From Gibbula magus (lineage: Eukaryota; Mollusca; Gastropoda; Trochida; Trochidae), in contig OW388292.1 of assembly GCA_936450465.1 (NCBI GenBank), forward strand, positions 4,607,756 to 4,671,755: DNA of 64,000 bases, written 5' to 3'. The position numbers and the translations under genes are program-made. Below are positions 36,587 through 52,300 of this stretch, one piece after another (the first letter of the stretch is position 1; each line of letters starts with the position of its first letter). The notes beneath the pieces were generated by a model, which worked only from the letters and a program-made list of their open reading frames with translations, was not told the origin of the DNA and searched no databases.

Positions 36587-37065
36587 CGTCATTCGACGAC
36601 GTTATATTATAGTTATATCAATGTGTTTTCAAATGTTTTGTTAAAAAAAACAAATTATTTACGTTTTACCTGAAAATGTATTAAAAGTATACCAGCAACC
36701 TATGATAAATATATTGTTTATATTCTCCATGAGTATACAGAAACAATAATTAATAAGTTGGGAAAAACAGTTATTTCACTAGTTGTAGAAACTCCATAAC
36801 TGTATCAAATGCTGCATACTCAATTCTCAATGGCTCCTTTATTTCAATTTAAATAATAAGCTCAATACATATTTCACTTTCATACCTTCATATCTGTATA
36901 CCTTTCTATAATGTTTGAACTTTCTTAGATACAATTGATAGCTACAACATGTGTGCATGTGTTTACACTTAGGACACAATGTTTAGCCTCTGACCCCATT
37001 GTGTGTAAACATTGGGGAAACTGAATGTTCAAATTGCATCTCGAGAAGGGGTTCACCTTGTTGTG
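36587..37065. other. Unassigned sequence
   Basis: AT-rich. A short inverted pair (GACACAATGTTTA / TAAACATTG) around 36971-37015 is the only structure noticed. Confidence 0.4.
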
Positions 37066-37402
37066 ATTATATAATGTAATAAATAATAATAATAATATAC
37101 ATTTTAACGCCTAATATCCAATGCAAGCACTGCTCAATGGCGGTACAATTATTACCCTGAAGGAATTGTACTTTCGGTGCCGCTACTAAGCGCTCCGCGC
37201 GACCATTTAGGTCCGTACCTCCCGTGTTCAGGTACCCATTTAAACAGCTGGTGGACTGAGTGCAATGTGGATGAAGTGCCTTGCCCAGGGGCACAACACA
37301 GTATAAGACCCAGGTCACAAATGTTTGGCGTCTCCACCGGGATTCGAACCCGGGCCGTTGGCGTGAGAGGCCAGCAAGCTAACCACTACACCACTCTGTC
37401 CA
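37066..37402 (-). mobile_element. tRNA-derived SINE, minus strand
   Basis: The head, reading from 37402 down, has the A box TGGTGTAGTGG (complement of 37383-37393), an anticodon-loop-like CCTCTCAC, and a perfect T arm CCGGGTTCGAATCCCGG (37337-37353). It resembles tRNA-Glu(CTC) by this pattern, but the acceptor stem does not pair. The body contains TGCCCCTGGGCAAGGCACTT and a TCAGTCCACCAGCTG...AAATGGGTACCTG stretch. From memory this is a widespread conserved SINE core in invertebrates and basal deuterostomes (not verified here). The tail is TATTATTATTATTTATTA. Overlapping frames of 61-101 codons on both strands are not genes. Confidence 0.82.
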
Positions 37403-37832
37403 CATGTACATCTGGGCTATGTATTTGGGATTTCTGTAGACGTCAAATGAATAACGTCCCTTGTTCTGATGAGGAGCCATGATACCACGTGGACGTGTAC
37501 ACCAATCTTTACACTGTGATGTAATCCATCACGAGGACGTACCTCTCTGCGAACATTGGTATGACTAAATAAACAGGTGGAAATCTTTAAAATTAACTGT
37601 TTAGTCAAATTTGATAATAATATGCCATTTGAATATAATGAAAAGCTGTCCTTTTCTCATAAAGCATTAAAAGATTAGTAACAAATAAAACACACAGTTA
37701 CACTGTAAAGCTCCTCTTCTCCTTCACCTAACTCAGTACTACAAACAACACACCACTGGTATGGGAAATCATGTGCAGTGCACTCCTGTTTATTACGTAT
37801 CGACTTCATCATCATACATATCAATTCAATTC
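37403..37832. other. Unassigned sequence
   Basis: No gene or repeat that I can support. A 63-codon minus-strand frame at 37417-37608 has no motif. Confidence 0.4.
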
Positions 37833-38180
37833 TCAATCAATTCTTTATTCTCTGTATATCCACCGACGGTGGTACAAGAGCACATATATAATATATAACA
37901 ATGAATTAGATACAATATGTGAAGGTCAGTTTACATAATTCTTTTCATTTTAGCATTTACAATAGCGATAAATTTGGATACTCCTTTTAGTACTGAGAGT
38001 TTTTTTGTACATAGTAATGATTTCATTTTATGTATATTTGGAAAGGTACATAAATATTCTGGTATATACATGGTTCTTACATTGGTAAAAGCTGAACATT
38101 TAAATCAACCTCGCAACTACATCACAATCATCATGTTATATATACAAAAAATCAATATCACGTTACAGTATTGTGTAAAA
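37833..38180 (-). mobile_element. LINE-like 3' end (tentative)
   Basis: On the minus strand 37833-37885 reads CTCTTGTACCACCGTCGGTGG, a short stem, then ATATACAGAGAATAAAGAAT and ATTGA-type repeats. A stem, an AATAAA signal and a short simple-repeat tail is the usual terminus of CR1/L2-type LINEs. Further upstream on that strand (to ~38180) the sequence could be 3' UTR or coding remnant, but no RT or endonuclease block is visible. Confidence 0.35.
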
Positions 38181-40042
38181 TGACACATTCATATAAAGTC
38201 GATCACGTATTATCATAGCTCGTCAGCACACAAGATAAACATATACTCACACGTATTATCATAGCTCGTCAGCACACAAGATAAACAAATACCCACACGT
38301 ATTATCATAGCTCGTCAGCACACAAGATAAACAACTCATCACACGTATTATCATAGCTCGTCAGCACAAAACATAAACACATACTCACACGTATTATCAT
38401 GGCTCGTCAGCACACAAGATAAACATGTACTCACACGTATTATCATAGCTCGTCAGCACACAAGATAAACAACTCATCACACGTATTATCATAGCTCGTC
38501 AGCACAAAACATAATCACATAATCACATATATTATCATGGCTCGTCAGCACACAAGATAAACAAATACTCACATATATTATCATGGCTCGTCAGCACACA
38601 CCATAAACAAATACTCACACGTATTATCATGGCTCGTCAGCACACACCATAAACAAATACTCACACGTATTATCATGGCTCGTCATCACACAAGATAAAC
38701 AAATACTCACACGTATTATCATGGCTCGTCAGCACACAAGATAAGCATATACTCACACGTATTATCATGGCTCGTCAGCACACAAGATAAACAAATACTC
38801 ACACGTATTATCATGGCTCGTCAGCACAAAGATAAGCATATACTCACACGTATTATCATGGCTCGTCAGCACACAAGATAAACACATACTCACATGTATT
38901 ATCATGGCTCGTCAGCACACAAGATAAACAAATACTCACACGTATTATCATGGCTCGTCAGCACACAATATAAGCATATACTCACACGTATTATCATGGC
39001 TCGTCAGCACAAAGATAAACATATACTCACACGTATTATCATGGCTCGTCAGCACACAAGATAAACAAATACTCACACGTATTATCATGGCTCGTCAGCA
39101 CACAAGATAAACACATACTCACATGTATTATCATGGCTCGTCAGCACACAAGATAAACAAATACTCACACGTATTATCATGGCTCGTCAGCACACAAGAT
39201 AAGCACATACCCACACGTATTATCATGGCTCGTCAGCCATAGATAAACATATACTCACACGTATTATCATGGCTCGTCAGCACAAAGATAAACATATACT
39301 CACAAGTATTATCATGGCTCGTCAGCACACAACATAAACAAATACTCACACGTATTATCATGGCTCGTCAGCACACAAGATAAACAAATACTCACACGTA
39401 TTATCATGGCTCGTCAGCACAAAGACAAACAAATACTCACACGTATTATCATGGCTCATCAGCACACAAGATAAACATATACTCACACGTATTATCATGG
39501 CTCGTCAGCACACAAGATAAACATATACTCACACGTATTATCATGGCTCGTCAGCACAAAGATAAACATATACTCACACGTATTATCATGGCTCGTCAGC
39601 ACACAAGATAAACAAATACTCACACGTATTATCATGGCTCGTCAGCACAAAGATAAACATATACTCACACGTATTATCATGGCTCGTCAGCACAAAGATA
39701 AACATATACTCACACGTATTATCATGGCTCGTCAGCACACAAGATAAACAAATACTCACACGTATTATCATGGCTCGTCAGCACAAAGATAAACATATAG
39801 TCACACGTATTATCATGGCTCGTCAGCACACAAGATAAACAAATACCCACACGTATTATCATGGCTCGTCAGCACAAAGATAAACATATACTCACACGTA
39901 TTATCATGGCTCGTCAGCACAAAGATAAACATATACTCAAACGTATTATCATGGCTCGTCAGCACACAACATAAACACATACTCACACGTATTATCATGG
40001 CTCGTCAGCACACAAGATAAACAAATATTCACACGTATTATA

Positions 40043-42078
40043 ATGGCTCGTCAGCACAAAGATAAACATATACTCACACGTATTATCATGGCTCGTCAGC
40101 ACACAACATTAACAAATACTCACACGTATTATCATGGCTCGTCAGCACACAAAATAAGCATATACTCACACGTATTATCATGGCTCGTCAGCAGGGAAGA
40201 TAAACAAATACTCACACGTATTATCATGGCTCGTCAGCACAAAGATAAACATATACTCACACGTATTATCATGGCTCGTCAGCACACAAGATAAACACAT
40301 ACTCACATGTATTATCATGGCTCGTCAGCACACAAGATAAACAAATACTCACACGTATTATCATGGCTCGTCAGCACACAAGATAAGCATATACTCACAC
40401 GTATTATCATGGCTCGTCAGCACACAAGATAAACAAATACTCACACGTATTATCATGGCTCGTCAGCACACAAGATAAACACATACTCACATGTATTATC
40501 ATGGCTCGTCAGCACACAAGACAAACAAATACTCACACGTATTATCATGGCTCGTCAGCACAAAGATAAACATATACTCACACGTATTATCATGGCTCGT
40601 CAGCACACAAGATAAACAAATACTCACACGTATTATCATGGCTCGTCAGCACACAAGATAAACACATACTCACATGTATTATCATGGCTCGTCAGCACAC
40701 AAGATAAACAAATACTCACACGTATTATCATGGCTCGTCAGCACACAAGACAAACAAATACTCACACGTATTATCATGGCTCGTCAGCACAAAGATAAAC
40801 ATATACTCACACGTATTATCATGGCTCGTCAGCACACAAGATAAACAAATACTCACACGTATTATCATGGCTCGTCAGCACACAAGATAAGCATATACTC
40901 ACACGTATTATCATGGCTCGTCAGCACACAACATAAACAAATACTCACACGTATTATCATGGCTCGTCAGCACACAAGATAAACAAATACTCACACGTAT
41001 TATCATGGCTCGTCAGCACACAATATAAGCATATACTCACACGTATTATCATGGCTCGTCAGCACAAAGATAAACATATACTCACACGTATTATCATGGC
41101 TCGTCAGCACACAAGATAAACAAATACTCACACGTATTATCATGGCTCGTCAGCACACAAGATAAACACATACTCACATGTATTATCATGGCTCGTCAGC
41201 ACACAAGATAAACAAATACTCACACGTTTTATCATGGCTCGTCAGCACACAAGATAAGCACATACCCACACGTATTATCATGGCTCGTCAGCACAAAGAT
41301 AAACATATACTCACACGTATTATCATGGCTCGTCAGCACAAAGATAAACATATACTCACAAGTATTATCATGGCTCGTCAGCACACAACATAAACAAATA
41401 CTCACACGTATTATCATGGCTCGTCAGCACACAAGATAAACATATACTCACACGTATTATCATGGCTCGTCAGCACAAAGACAAACAAATACTCACACGT
41501 ATTATCATGGCTCATCAGCACACAAGATAAACATATACTCACACGTATTATCATGGCTCGTCAGCACACAAGATAAACATATACTCACACGTATTATCAT
41601 GGCTCGTCAGCACACAAGATAAACAAATACCCACACGTATTATCATGGCTCGTCAGCACAAAGATAAACATATACTCACACGTATTATCATGGCTCGTCA
41701 GCACAAAGATAAACATATACTCAAACGTATTATCATGGCTCGTCAGCACACAACATAAACAAATACTCACACGTATTATCATGGCTCGTCAGCACACAAG
41801 ATAAACAAATATTCACACGTATTATAATGGCTCGTCAGCACAAAGATAAACATATACTCACACGTATTATCATGGCTCGTCAGCACACAACATTAACAAA
41901 TACTCACACGTATTATCATGGCTCGTCAGCACACAAAATAAGCATATACTCACACGTATTATCATGGCTCGTCAGCACGGAAGATAAACAAATACTCACA
42001 CGTATTATCATGGCTCGTCAGCACAAAGATAAACATATACTCACACGTATTATCATGGCTCGTCAGCACACAAGATAA
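40043..42078. repeat. Higher-order duplication, 1,784-bp offset, in the 46-bp array
   Basis: A distinctive run of variants (TATAATGGCTCG, then ACAACATTAACAAATAC, then ACAAAATAAGC, then CAGCAGGGAAGA or CAGCACGGAAGA) begins at 40043, again at 41827, and again at 46582. The first two are 1,784 bp apart. Confidence 0.85.
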
Positions 42079-45000
42079 ACACATACTCACATGTATTATC
42101 ATGGCTCGTCAGCACACAAGATAAACAAATACTCACACGTATTATCATGGCTCGTCAGCACACAAGATAAGCATATACTCACACGTATTATCATGGCTCG
42201 TCAGCACACAACATAAACAAATACTCACACGTATTATCATGGCTCGTCAGCACACAAGATAAACACATACTCACATGTATTATCATGGCTCGTCAGCACA
42301 CAAGATAAACAAATACTCACACGTATTATCATGGCTCGTCAGCACACAAGACAAACAAATACTCACACGTATTATCATGGCTCGTCAGCACAAAGATAAA
42401 CATATACTCACACGTATTATCATGGCTCGTCAGCACACAAGATAAACAAATACTCACACGTATTATCATGGCTCGTCAGCACACAAGATAAACACATACT
42501 CACACGTATTATCATGGCTCGTCAGCACAAAGATAAACATATACTCACACGTATTATCATGGCTCGTCAGCACACAACATAAACAAATACTCACACGTAT
42601 TATCATGGCTCGTCAGCACACAAGATAAACATATACTCACACGTATTATCATGGCTCGTCAGCACACAACATAAACAAATACTCACACGTATTATCATGG
42701 CTCGTCAGCACACAAGACAAACAAATACTCACACGTATTATCATGGCTCGTCAGCACAAAGATAAACATATACTCACACGTATTATCATGGCTCGTCAGC
42801 ACAAAGATAAACATATACCCACACGTATTATCATGGCTCGTCAGCACACAACATAAACAAATACTCACACGTATTATCATGGCTCGTCAGCACACAACAT
42901 AAACAAACATTCACACGTATTATCATGGCTCGTCAGCACAAAGATAAACATATACTCACACGTATTATCATGGCTCGTCAGCACACAACATAAACAAATA
43001 CTCACACGTATTATCATGGCTCGTCAGCACACAAGACAAACAAATACTCACACGTATTATCATGGCTGTCAGCACACAAGATAAACACATACTCACATGT
43101 ATTATCATGGCTCGTCAGCACACAAGATAAACAAATACTCACACGTATTATCATGGCTCGTCAGCACACAAGATAAGCATATACTCACACGTATTATCAT
43201 GGCTCGTCAGCACAAAGATAAACATATACTCACACGTATTATCATGGCTCGTCAGCACAAAGATAAACATACACTCACACGTATTATCATGGCTCGTCAG
43301 CACACAACATAAACAAATATTCACACGTATTATCATGGCTCGTCAGCACACAACATAAACAAATACTCACACGTATTATCATGGCTCGTCAGCACACAAG
43401 ACAAACAAATACTCACACGTATTATCATGGCTCGTCAGCACACAAGATAAACATATACTCACACGTATTATCATGGCTCGTCAGCACACAACATAAACAA
43501 ATACTCACACGTATTATCATGGCTCGTCAGCACACAACATAAACATATACTCACACGTATTATCATGGCTCGTCAGCACACAACATAAACAAATACTCAC
43601 ACGTATTATCATGGCTCGTCAGCACACAAGACAAACAAATACTCACATGTATTATCATGGCTCGTCAGCACAAAGATAAACATATACTCACACGTATTAT
43701 CATGGCTCGTCAGCACAAAGATAAACATATACCCACACGTATTATCATGGCTCGTCAGCACACAACATAAACAAATACTCACACGTATTATCATGGCTCG
43801 TCAGCACACAACATAAACAAACATTCACACGTATTATCATGGCTCGTCAGCACAAAGATAAACATATACTCACACGTATTATCATGGCTCGTCAGCACAC
43901 AACATAAACAAATACTCACACGTATTATCATGGCTCGTCAGCACACAAGACAAACAAATACTCACACGTATTATCATGGCTCGTCAGCACACAAGATAAA
44001 CACATACTCACATGTATTATCATGGCTCGTCAGCACACAAGATAAACAAATACTCACACGTATTATCATGGCTCGTCAGCACACAATATAAGCATATACT
44101 CACACGTATTATCATGGCTCGTCAGCACAAAGATAAACATATACTCACACGTATTATCATGGCTCGTCAGCACAAAGATAAACATATACTCACACGTATT
44201 ATCATGGCTCGTCAGCACACAACATAAACAAATACTCACACGTATTATCATGGCTCGTCAGCACACAACATAAACAAATATTCACACGTATTATCATGGC
44301 TCGTCAGCACACAACATAAACAAATACTCACACGTATTATCATGGCTCGTCAGCACACAAGACAAACAAATACTCACACGTATTATCATGGCTCGTCAGC
44401 ACACAAGATAAACACATACTAACACGTATTATCATGGCTCGTCAACACACAAGATAAACATATACTCACACGTATTATCATGGCTCGTCAGCACACGAGA
44501 TAAACAAATACTCACACGTATTATCATAGCTCGTCAGCACACAACATAAACAAATACTCACACGGATTATCATGGCTCGTCAGCACACAAGATAAACAAA
44601 TACTCACACGTATTATCATGGCTCGTCAGCACACAAGATAAACACATACTCACACGTATTATCATGGCTCATCAGCACACAAGATAAACAAATACTCACA
44701 CGTATTATCATGGCTCGTCAGCACAAAGATAAACAAATACTCACACGTATTATCATGGCTCTTCAGCACACAACATAAACAAATACTCACACGTATTATC
44801 ATGGCTCGTCAGCACACACGACAAACAAATACTCACACGTATTATCATGGCTCGTCAGCACACGAGATAAACACATACTCACATGTATTATCATGGCTCG
44901 TCAGCACACAAGATAAACAAATACTCACACGTATTATCATGGCTCGTCAGCACACAAGATAAGCATATACTCACACGTATTATCATGGCTCGTCAGCACA

Positions 45001-48000
45001 AAGATAACCATATACTCACACGTATTATCATAGCTCGTCAGCACACAAGATAAACAACTCATCCCACGTATTATCATGGCTCGTCAGCACACAAGATAAA
45101 CAAATACTCACACGTATTATCATGGCTCGTCAGCACACAAGATAAACAAATACTCACACGTATTATCATGGCTCGTCAGCACAAAGATAAACATATACTC
45201 ACCCGTATTATCATGGCTCGTCAGCACAAAGATAAACATATACTCACACGTATTATCATGGCTCGTCAGCACAAAGATAAACATATACTCACACGTATTA
45301 TCATAGCTCGTCAGCACACAAGATAAACAAATACTCACACGTATTATCATGGCTCGTCAGCACACAAGATAAACAAATACTCACACGTATTATCATGGCT
45401 CGTCAGCACAAAGATAAACATATACTCACACGTATTATCATGGCTCGTCAGCACAAAGATAAACATATACTCACACGTATTATCATGGCTCGTCAGCACA
45501 AAGATAAACATATACTCACACGTATTATCATGGCTCGTCAGCACACAAGATAAACAAAAACTCACACGTATTATCATGGCTCGTCAGCACACAAGATAAA
45601 CAAATACTCACACGTATTATCATGGCTCGTCAGCACACAACATAAACAAATACTCACACGTATTATCATGGCTCGTCAGCACACAACATAAACAAATACT
45701 CACACGTATTATCATGGCTCGTCAGCACACAAGATAAACACATACTCACACGTATTATCATGGCTCGTCAGCACACAAGATAAACACATACTCACACGTA
45801 TTATCATGGCTCGTCAGCACAAAGATAAACATATACTCACACGTATTATCATGGCTCGTCAGCACACAAGATAAACAAATACTCACACGTATTATCATGG
45901 CTCGTCAGCACACAAGATAAACACATACTCACATGTATTATCATGGCTCGTCAGCACACAAGATAAACAAATACTCACACGTTTTATCATGGCTCGTCAG
46001 CACACAAGATAAGCACATACCCACACGTATTATCATGGCTCGTCAGCACAAAGATAAACATATACTCACACGTATTATCATGGCTCGTCAGCACAAAGAT
46101 AAACATATACTCACAAGTATTATCATGGCTCGTCAGCACACAACATAAACAAATACTCACACGTATTATCATGGCTCGTCAGCACACAAGATAAACATAT
46201 ACTCACACGTATTATCATGGCTCGTCAGCACAAAGACAAACAAATACTCACACGTATTATCATGGCTCATCAGCACACAAGATAAACATATACTCACACG
46301 TATTATCATGGCTCGTCAGCACACAAGATAAACATATACTCACACGTATTATCATGGCTCGTCAGCACACAAGATAAACAAATACCCACACGTATTATCA
46401 TGGCTCGTCAGCACAAAGATAAACATATACTCACACGTATTATCATGGCTCGTCAGCACAAAGATAAACATATACTCAAACGTATTATCATGGCTCGTCA
46501 GCACACAACATAAACAAATACTCACACGTATTATCATGGCTCGTCAGCACACAAGATAAACAAATATTCACACGTATTATAATGGCTCGTCAGCACAAAG
46601 ATAAACATATACTCACACGTATTATCATGGCTCGTCAGCACACAACATTAACAAATACTCACACGTATTATCATGGCTCGTCAGCACACAAAATAAGCAT
46701 ATACTCACACGTATTATCATGGCTCGTCAGCACGGAAGATAAACAAATACTCACACGTATTATCATGGCTCGTCAGCACAAAGATAAACATATACTCACA
46801 CGTATTATCATGGCTCGTCAGCACACAAGATAAACACATACTCACATGTATTATCATGGCTCGTCAGCACACAAGATAAACAAATACTCACACGTATTAT
46901 CATGGCTCGTCAGCACACAAGATAAGCATATACTCACACGTATTATCATGGCTCGTCAGCACACAACATAAACAAATACTCACACGTATTATCATGGCTC
47001 GTCAGCACACAAGATAAACACATACTCACATGTATTATCATGGCTCGTCAGCACACAAGATAAACAAATACTCACACGTATTATCATGGCTCGTCAGCAC
47101 ACAAGACAAACAAATACTCACACGTATTATCATGGCTCGTCAGCACAAAGATAAACATATACTCACACGTATTATCATGGCTCGTCAGCACACAAGATAA
47201 ACAAATACTCACACGTATTATCATGGCTCGTCAGCACACAAGATAAACACATACTCACATGTATTATCATGGCTCGTCAGCACACAAGATAAACAAATAC
47301 TCACACGTATTATCATGGCTCGTCAGCACACAAGATAAGCACATACCCACACGTATTATCATGGCTCGTCAGCACAAAGATAAACATATACTCACACGTA
47401 TTATCATGGCTCGTCAGCACACAAGATAAACACATACTCACACGTATTATCATGGCTCGTCAGCACACAAGATAAACATATACTCACACGTATTATCATG
47501 GCTCGTCAGCACAAAGATAAACATATACTCACACGTATTATCATGGCTCGTCAGCACAAAGATAAACATATACTCACACGTATTATCATGGCTCGTCAGC
47601 ACACAACATAAACAAATACTCACACGTATTATCATGGCTCGTCAGCACACAACATAAACATATACTCACACGTATTATCATGGCTCGTCAGCACACAACA
47701 TAAACAAATACTCACACGTATTATCATGGCTCGTCAGCACACAAGACAAACAAATACTCACACGTATTATCATGGCTCGTCAGCACAAAGATAAACATAT
47801 ACTCACACGTATTATCATGGCTCGTCAGCACAAAGATAAACATATACCCACACGTATTATCATGGCTCGTCAGCACACAACATAAACAAATACTCACACG
47901 TATTATCATGGCTCGTCAGCACACAACATAAACAAACATTCACACGTATTATCATGGCTCGTCAGCACACAAGATAAACATATACTCACACGTATTATCA

Positions 48001-51000
48001 TGGCTCGTCAGCACACAACATAAACAAATACTCACACGTATTATCATGGCTCGTCAGCACACAAGATAAACAAATACTCACACGTATTATCATGGCTCGT
48101 CAGCACACAAGATAAACACATACTCACATGTATTATCATGGCTCGTCAGCACACAAGATAAACAAATACTCACACGTATTATCATGGCTCGTCAGCACAC
48201 AAGATAAGCATATACTCACACGTATTATCATGGCTCGTCAGCACAAAGATAAACATATACTCACACGTATTATCATGGCTCGTCAGCACAAAGATAAACA
48301 TATACTCACACGTATTATCATGGCTCGTCAGCACACAACATAAACAAATACTCACACGTATTATCATGGCTCGTCAGCACACAACATAAACAAATATTCA
48401 CACGTATTATCATGGCTCGTCAGCACACAACATAAACAAATACTCACACGTATTATCATGGCTCGTCAGCACACAAGACAAACAAATACTCACACGTATT
48501 ATCATGGCTCGTCAGCACACAAGATAAACATATACTCACACGTATTATCATGGCTCGTCAGCACACAACATAAACAAATACTCACACGTATTATCATGGC
48601 TCGTCAGCACACAACATAAACATATACTCACACGTATTATCATGGCTCGTCAGCACACAACATAAACAAATACTCACACGTATTATCATGGCTCGTCAGC
48701 ACACAAGACAAACAAATACTCACACGTATTATCATGGCTCGTCAGCACAAAGATAAACATATACTCACACGTATTATCATGGCTCGTCAGCACAAAGATA
48801 AACATATACCCACACGTATTATCATGGCTCGTCAGCACACAACATAAACAAATACTCACACGTATTATCATGGCTCGTCAGCACACAACATAAACAAACA
48901 TTCACACGTATTATCATGGCTCGTCAGCACAAAGATAAACATATACTCACACGTATTATCATGGCTCGTCAGCACACAACATAAACAAATACTCACACGT
49001 ATTATCATGGCTCGTCAGCACACAAGACAAACAAATACTCACACGTATTATCATGGCTCGTCAGCACACAAGATAAACACATACTCACATGTATTATCAT
49101 GGCTCGTCAGCACACAAGATAAACAAATACTCACACGTATTATCATGGCTCGTCAGCACACAAGATAAGCATATACTCACACGTATTATCATGGCTCGTC
49201 AGCACAAAGATAAACATATACTCACACGTATTATCATGGCTCGTCAGCACAAAGATAAACATATACTCACACGTATTATCATGGCTCGTCAGCACACAAC
49301 ATAAACAAATACTCACACGTATTATCATGGCTCGTCAGCACACAACATAAACAAATATTCACACGTATTATCATGGCTCGTCAGCACACAACATAAACAA
49401 ATACTCACACGTATTATCATGGCTCGTCAGCACACAAGACAAACAAATACTCACACGTATTATCATGGCTCGTCAGCACACAAGATAAACATATACTCAC
49501 ACGTATTATCATGGCTCGTCAGCACACAAGATAAACACATACTAACACGTATTATCATGGCTCGTCAACACACAAGATAAACAAATACTCACACGTATTA
49601 TCATGGCTCGTCAGCACACGAGATAAACAAATACTCACACGTATTATCATAGCTCGTCAGCACACAACATAAACAAATACTCACACGGATTATCATGGCT
49701 CGTCAGCACACAAGATAAACAAATACTCACACGTATTATCATGGCTCGTCAGCACACAAGATAAACACATACTCACACGTATTATCATGGCTCATCAGCA
49801 CACAAGATAAACAAATACTCACACGTATTATCATGGCTCGTCAGCACAAAGATAAACAAATACTCACACGTATTATCATGGCTCGTCAGCACACAACATA
49901 AACAAATACTCACACGTATTATCATGGCTCGTCAGCACACAAGACAAACAAATACTCACACGTATTATCATGGCTCGTCAGCACACGAGATAAACACATA
50001 CTCACATGTATTATCATGGCTCGTCAGCACACAAGATAAACAAATACTCACACGTATTATCATGGCTCGTCAGCACACAAGATAAGCATATACTCACACG
50101 TATTATCATGGCTCGTCAGCACAAAGATAACCATATACTCACACGTATTATCATAGCTCGTCAGCACACAAGATAAACAACTCATCCCACGTATTATCAT
50201 GGCTCGTCAGCACACAAGATAAACAAATACTCACACGTATTATCATGGCTCGTCAGCACACGAGATAAACAAATACTCACACGTATTATCATAGCTCGTC
50301 AGCACACGAGATAAACAAATACTCACACGTATTATCATGGCTCGTCAACACACAAGATAAACAAATACTCACACGTATTATCATGGCTCGTCAGCACACG
50401 AGATAAACAAATACTCACACGTATTATCATAGCTCGTCAGCACACAACATAAACAAATACTCACACGGATTATCATGGCTCGTCAGCACACAAGATAAAC
50501 AAATACTCACACGTATTATCATGGCTCGTCAGCACACAAGATAAACACATACTCACACGTATTATCATGGCTCATCAGCACACAAGATAAACAAATACTC
50601 ACACGTATTATCATGGCTCGTCAGCACAAAGATAAACAAATACTCACACGTATTATCATGGCTCGTCAGCACACAACATAAACAAATACTCACACGTATT
50701 ATCATGGCTCGTCAGCACACAAGACAAACAAATACTCACACGTATTATCATGGCTCGTCAGCACACGAGATAAACACATACTCACATGTATTATCATGGC
50801 TCGTCAGCACACAAGATAAACAAATACTCACACGTATTATCATGGCTCGTCAGCACACAAGATAAGCATATACTCACACGTATTATCATGGCTCGTCAGC
50901 ACAAAGATAACCATATACTCACACGTATTATCATAGCTCGTCAGCACACAAGATAAACAACTCATCCCACGTATTATCATGGCTCGTCAGCACACAAGAT

Positions 51001-52300
51001 AAACAAATACTCACACGTATTATCATGGCTCGTCAGCACACAAGATAAACAAATACTCACACGTATTATCATGGCTCGTCAGCACACAAGATAAACAAAT
51101 ACTCACACGTATTATCATGGCTCGTCAGCACAAAGATAAACATATACTCACCCGTATTATCATGGCTCGTCAGCACAAAGATAAACATATACTCACACGT
51201 ATTATCATGGCTCGTCAGCACAAAGATAAACATATACTCACACGTATTATCATAGCTCGTCAGCACACAAGATAAACAAATACTCACACGTATTATCATG
51301 GCTCGTCAGCACACAAGATAAACAAATACTCACACGTATTATCATGGCTCGTCAGCACAAAGATAAACATATACTCACACGTATTATCATGGCTCGTCAG
51401 CACAAAGATAAACATATACTCACACGTATTATCATGGCTCGTCAGCACAAAGATAAACATATACTCACACGTATTATCATGGCTCGTCAGCACACAAGAT
51501 AAACAAAAACTCACACGTATTATCATGGCTCGTCAGCACACAAGATAAACAAATACTCACACGTATTATCATGGCTCGTCAGCACACAACATAAACAAAT
51601 ACTCACACGTATTATCATGGCTCGTCAGCACACAACATAAACAAATACTCACACGTATTATCATGGCTCGTCAGCACACAAGATAAACACATACTCACAC
51701 GTATTATCATGGCTCGTCAGCACACAAGATAAACACATACTCACACGTATTATCATGGCTCGTCAACACACAAGATAAACATATACCCACACGTATTATC
51801 ATGGCTCGTCAGCACACAAGATAAACACATCCTCACACGTATTATCATGGCTCGTCAGCACAAAGATAAACATATACTCACACGTATTATCATGGCTCGT
51901 CAGCACACAAGATAAACATATACTCACACGTATTATCATGGCTCGTCAGCACACAAGATAAACAAATATTCACACGTATTATCATGGCTCGTCAGCACAC
52001 AAGGTAAACAAATACTCACACGTATTATCATGGCTCGTCAGCACACAAGATAAACAAATACTCACACGTATTATCATGGCTCGTCAGCACACAAGATAAG
52101 CATATTCTCACACGTATTATCATGGCTCGTCAGCACACGAGATAAACAAATACTCACACGTATTATCATGGCTCGTCAGCACACAAGATAAACAAATACT
52201 CACACGTATTATCATGGCTCGTCAGCACAAAGATAAACATATACTCACACGTATTATCATGGCTCGTCAGCACACAAGATAAACAAATACTCACACGTAT
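40900..52300. repeat. Multi-kb internal duplication of the 46-bp array, offset 4.76 to 5.95 kb
   Basis: Matched variant runs give offsets of 4,755 bp (41178/45933, 41597/46352, 41827/46582), 5,029-5,031 bp (42695/47724, 43097/48128), 5,077 bp (43609/48686, 44012/49089), 5,123 bp (CACGGATT at 44561/49684) and 5,949 bp (45120/51069, 45347/51296). The increases are whole multiples of the unit: +274 (about 6 units), +46 (1 unit), +46, then +826 including a 780-bp (17-unit) local duplication of 49684 to 50464. One large duplication was thus followed by smaller unit-sized gains. Confidence 0.85.

Noticed and set aside
36204..36592. Overlapping 87- and 122-codon frames on opposite strands
   Set aside because: They lie in the GC-rich interior of a terminal-inverted-repeat element, the longer one crosses its terminus, and neither has a transposase or other motif.
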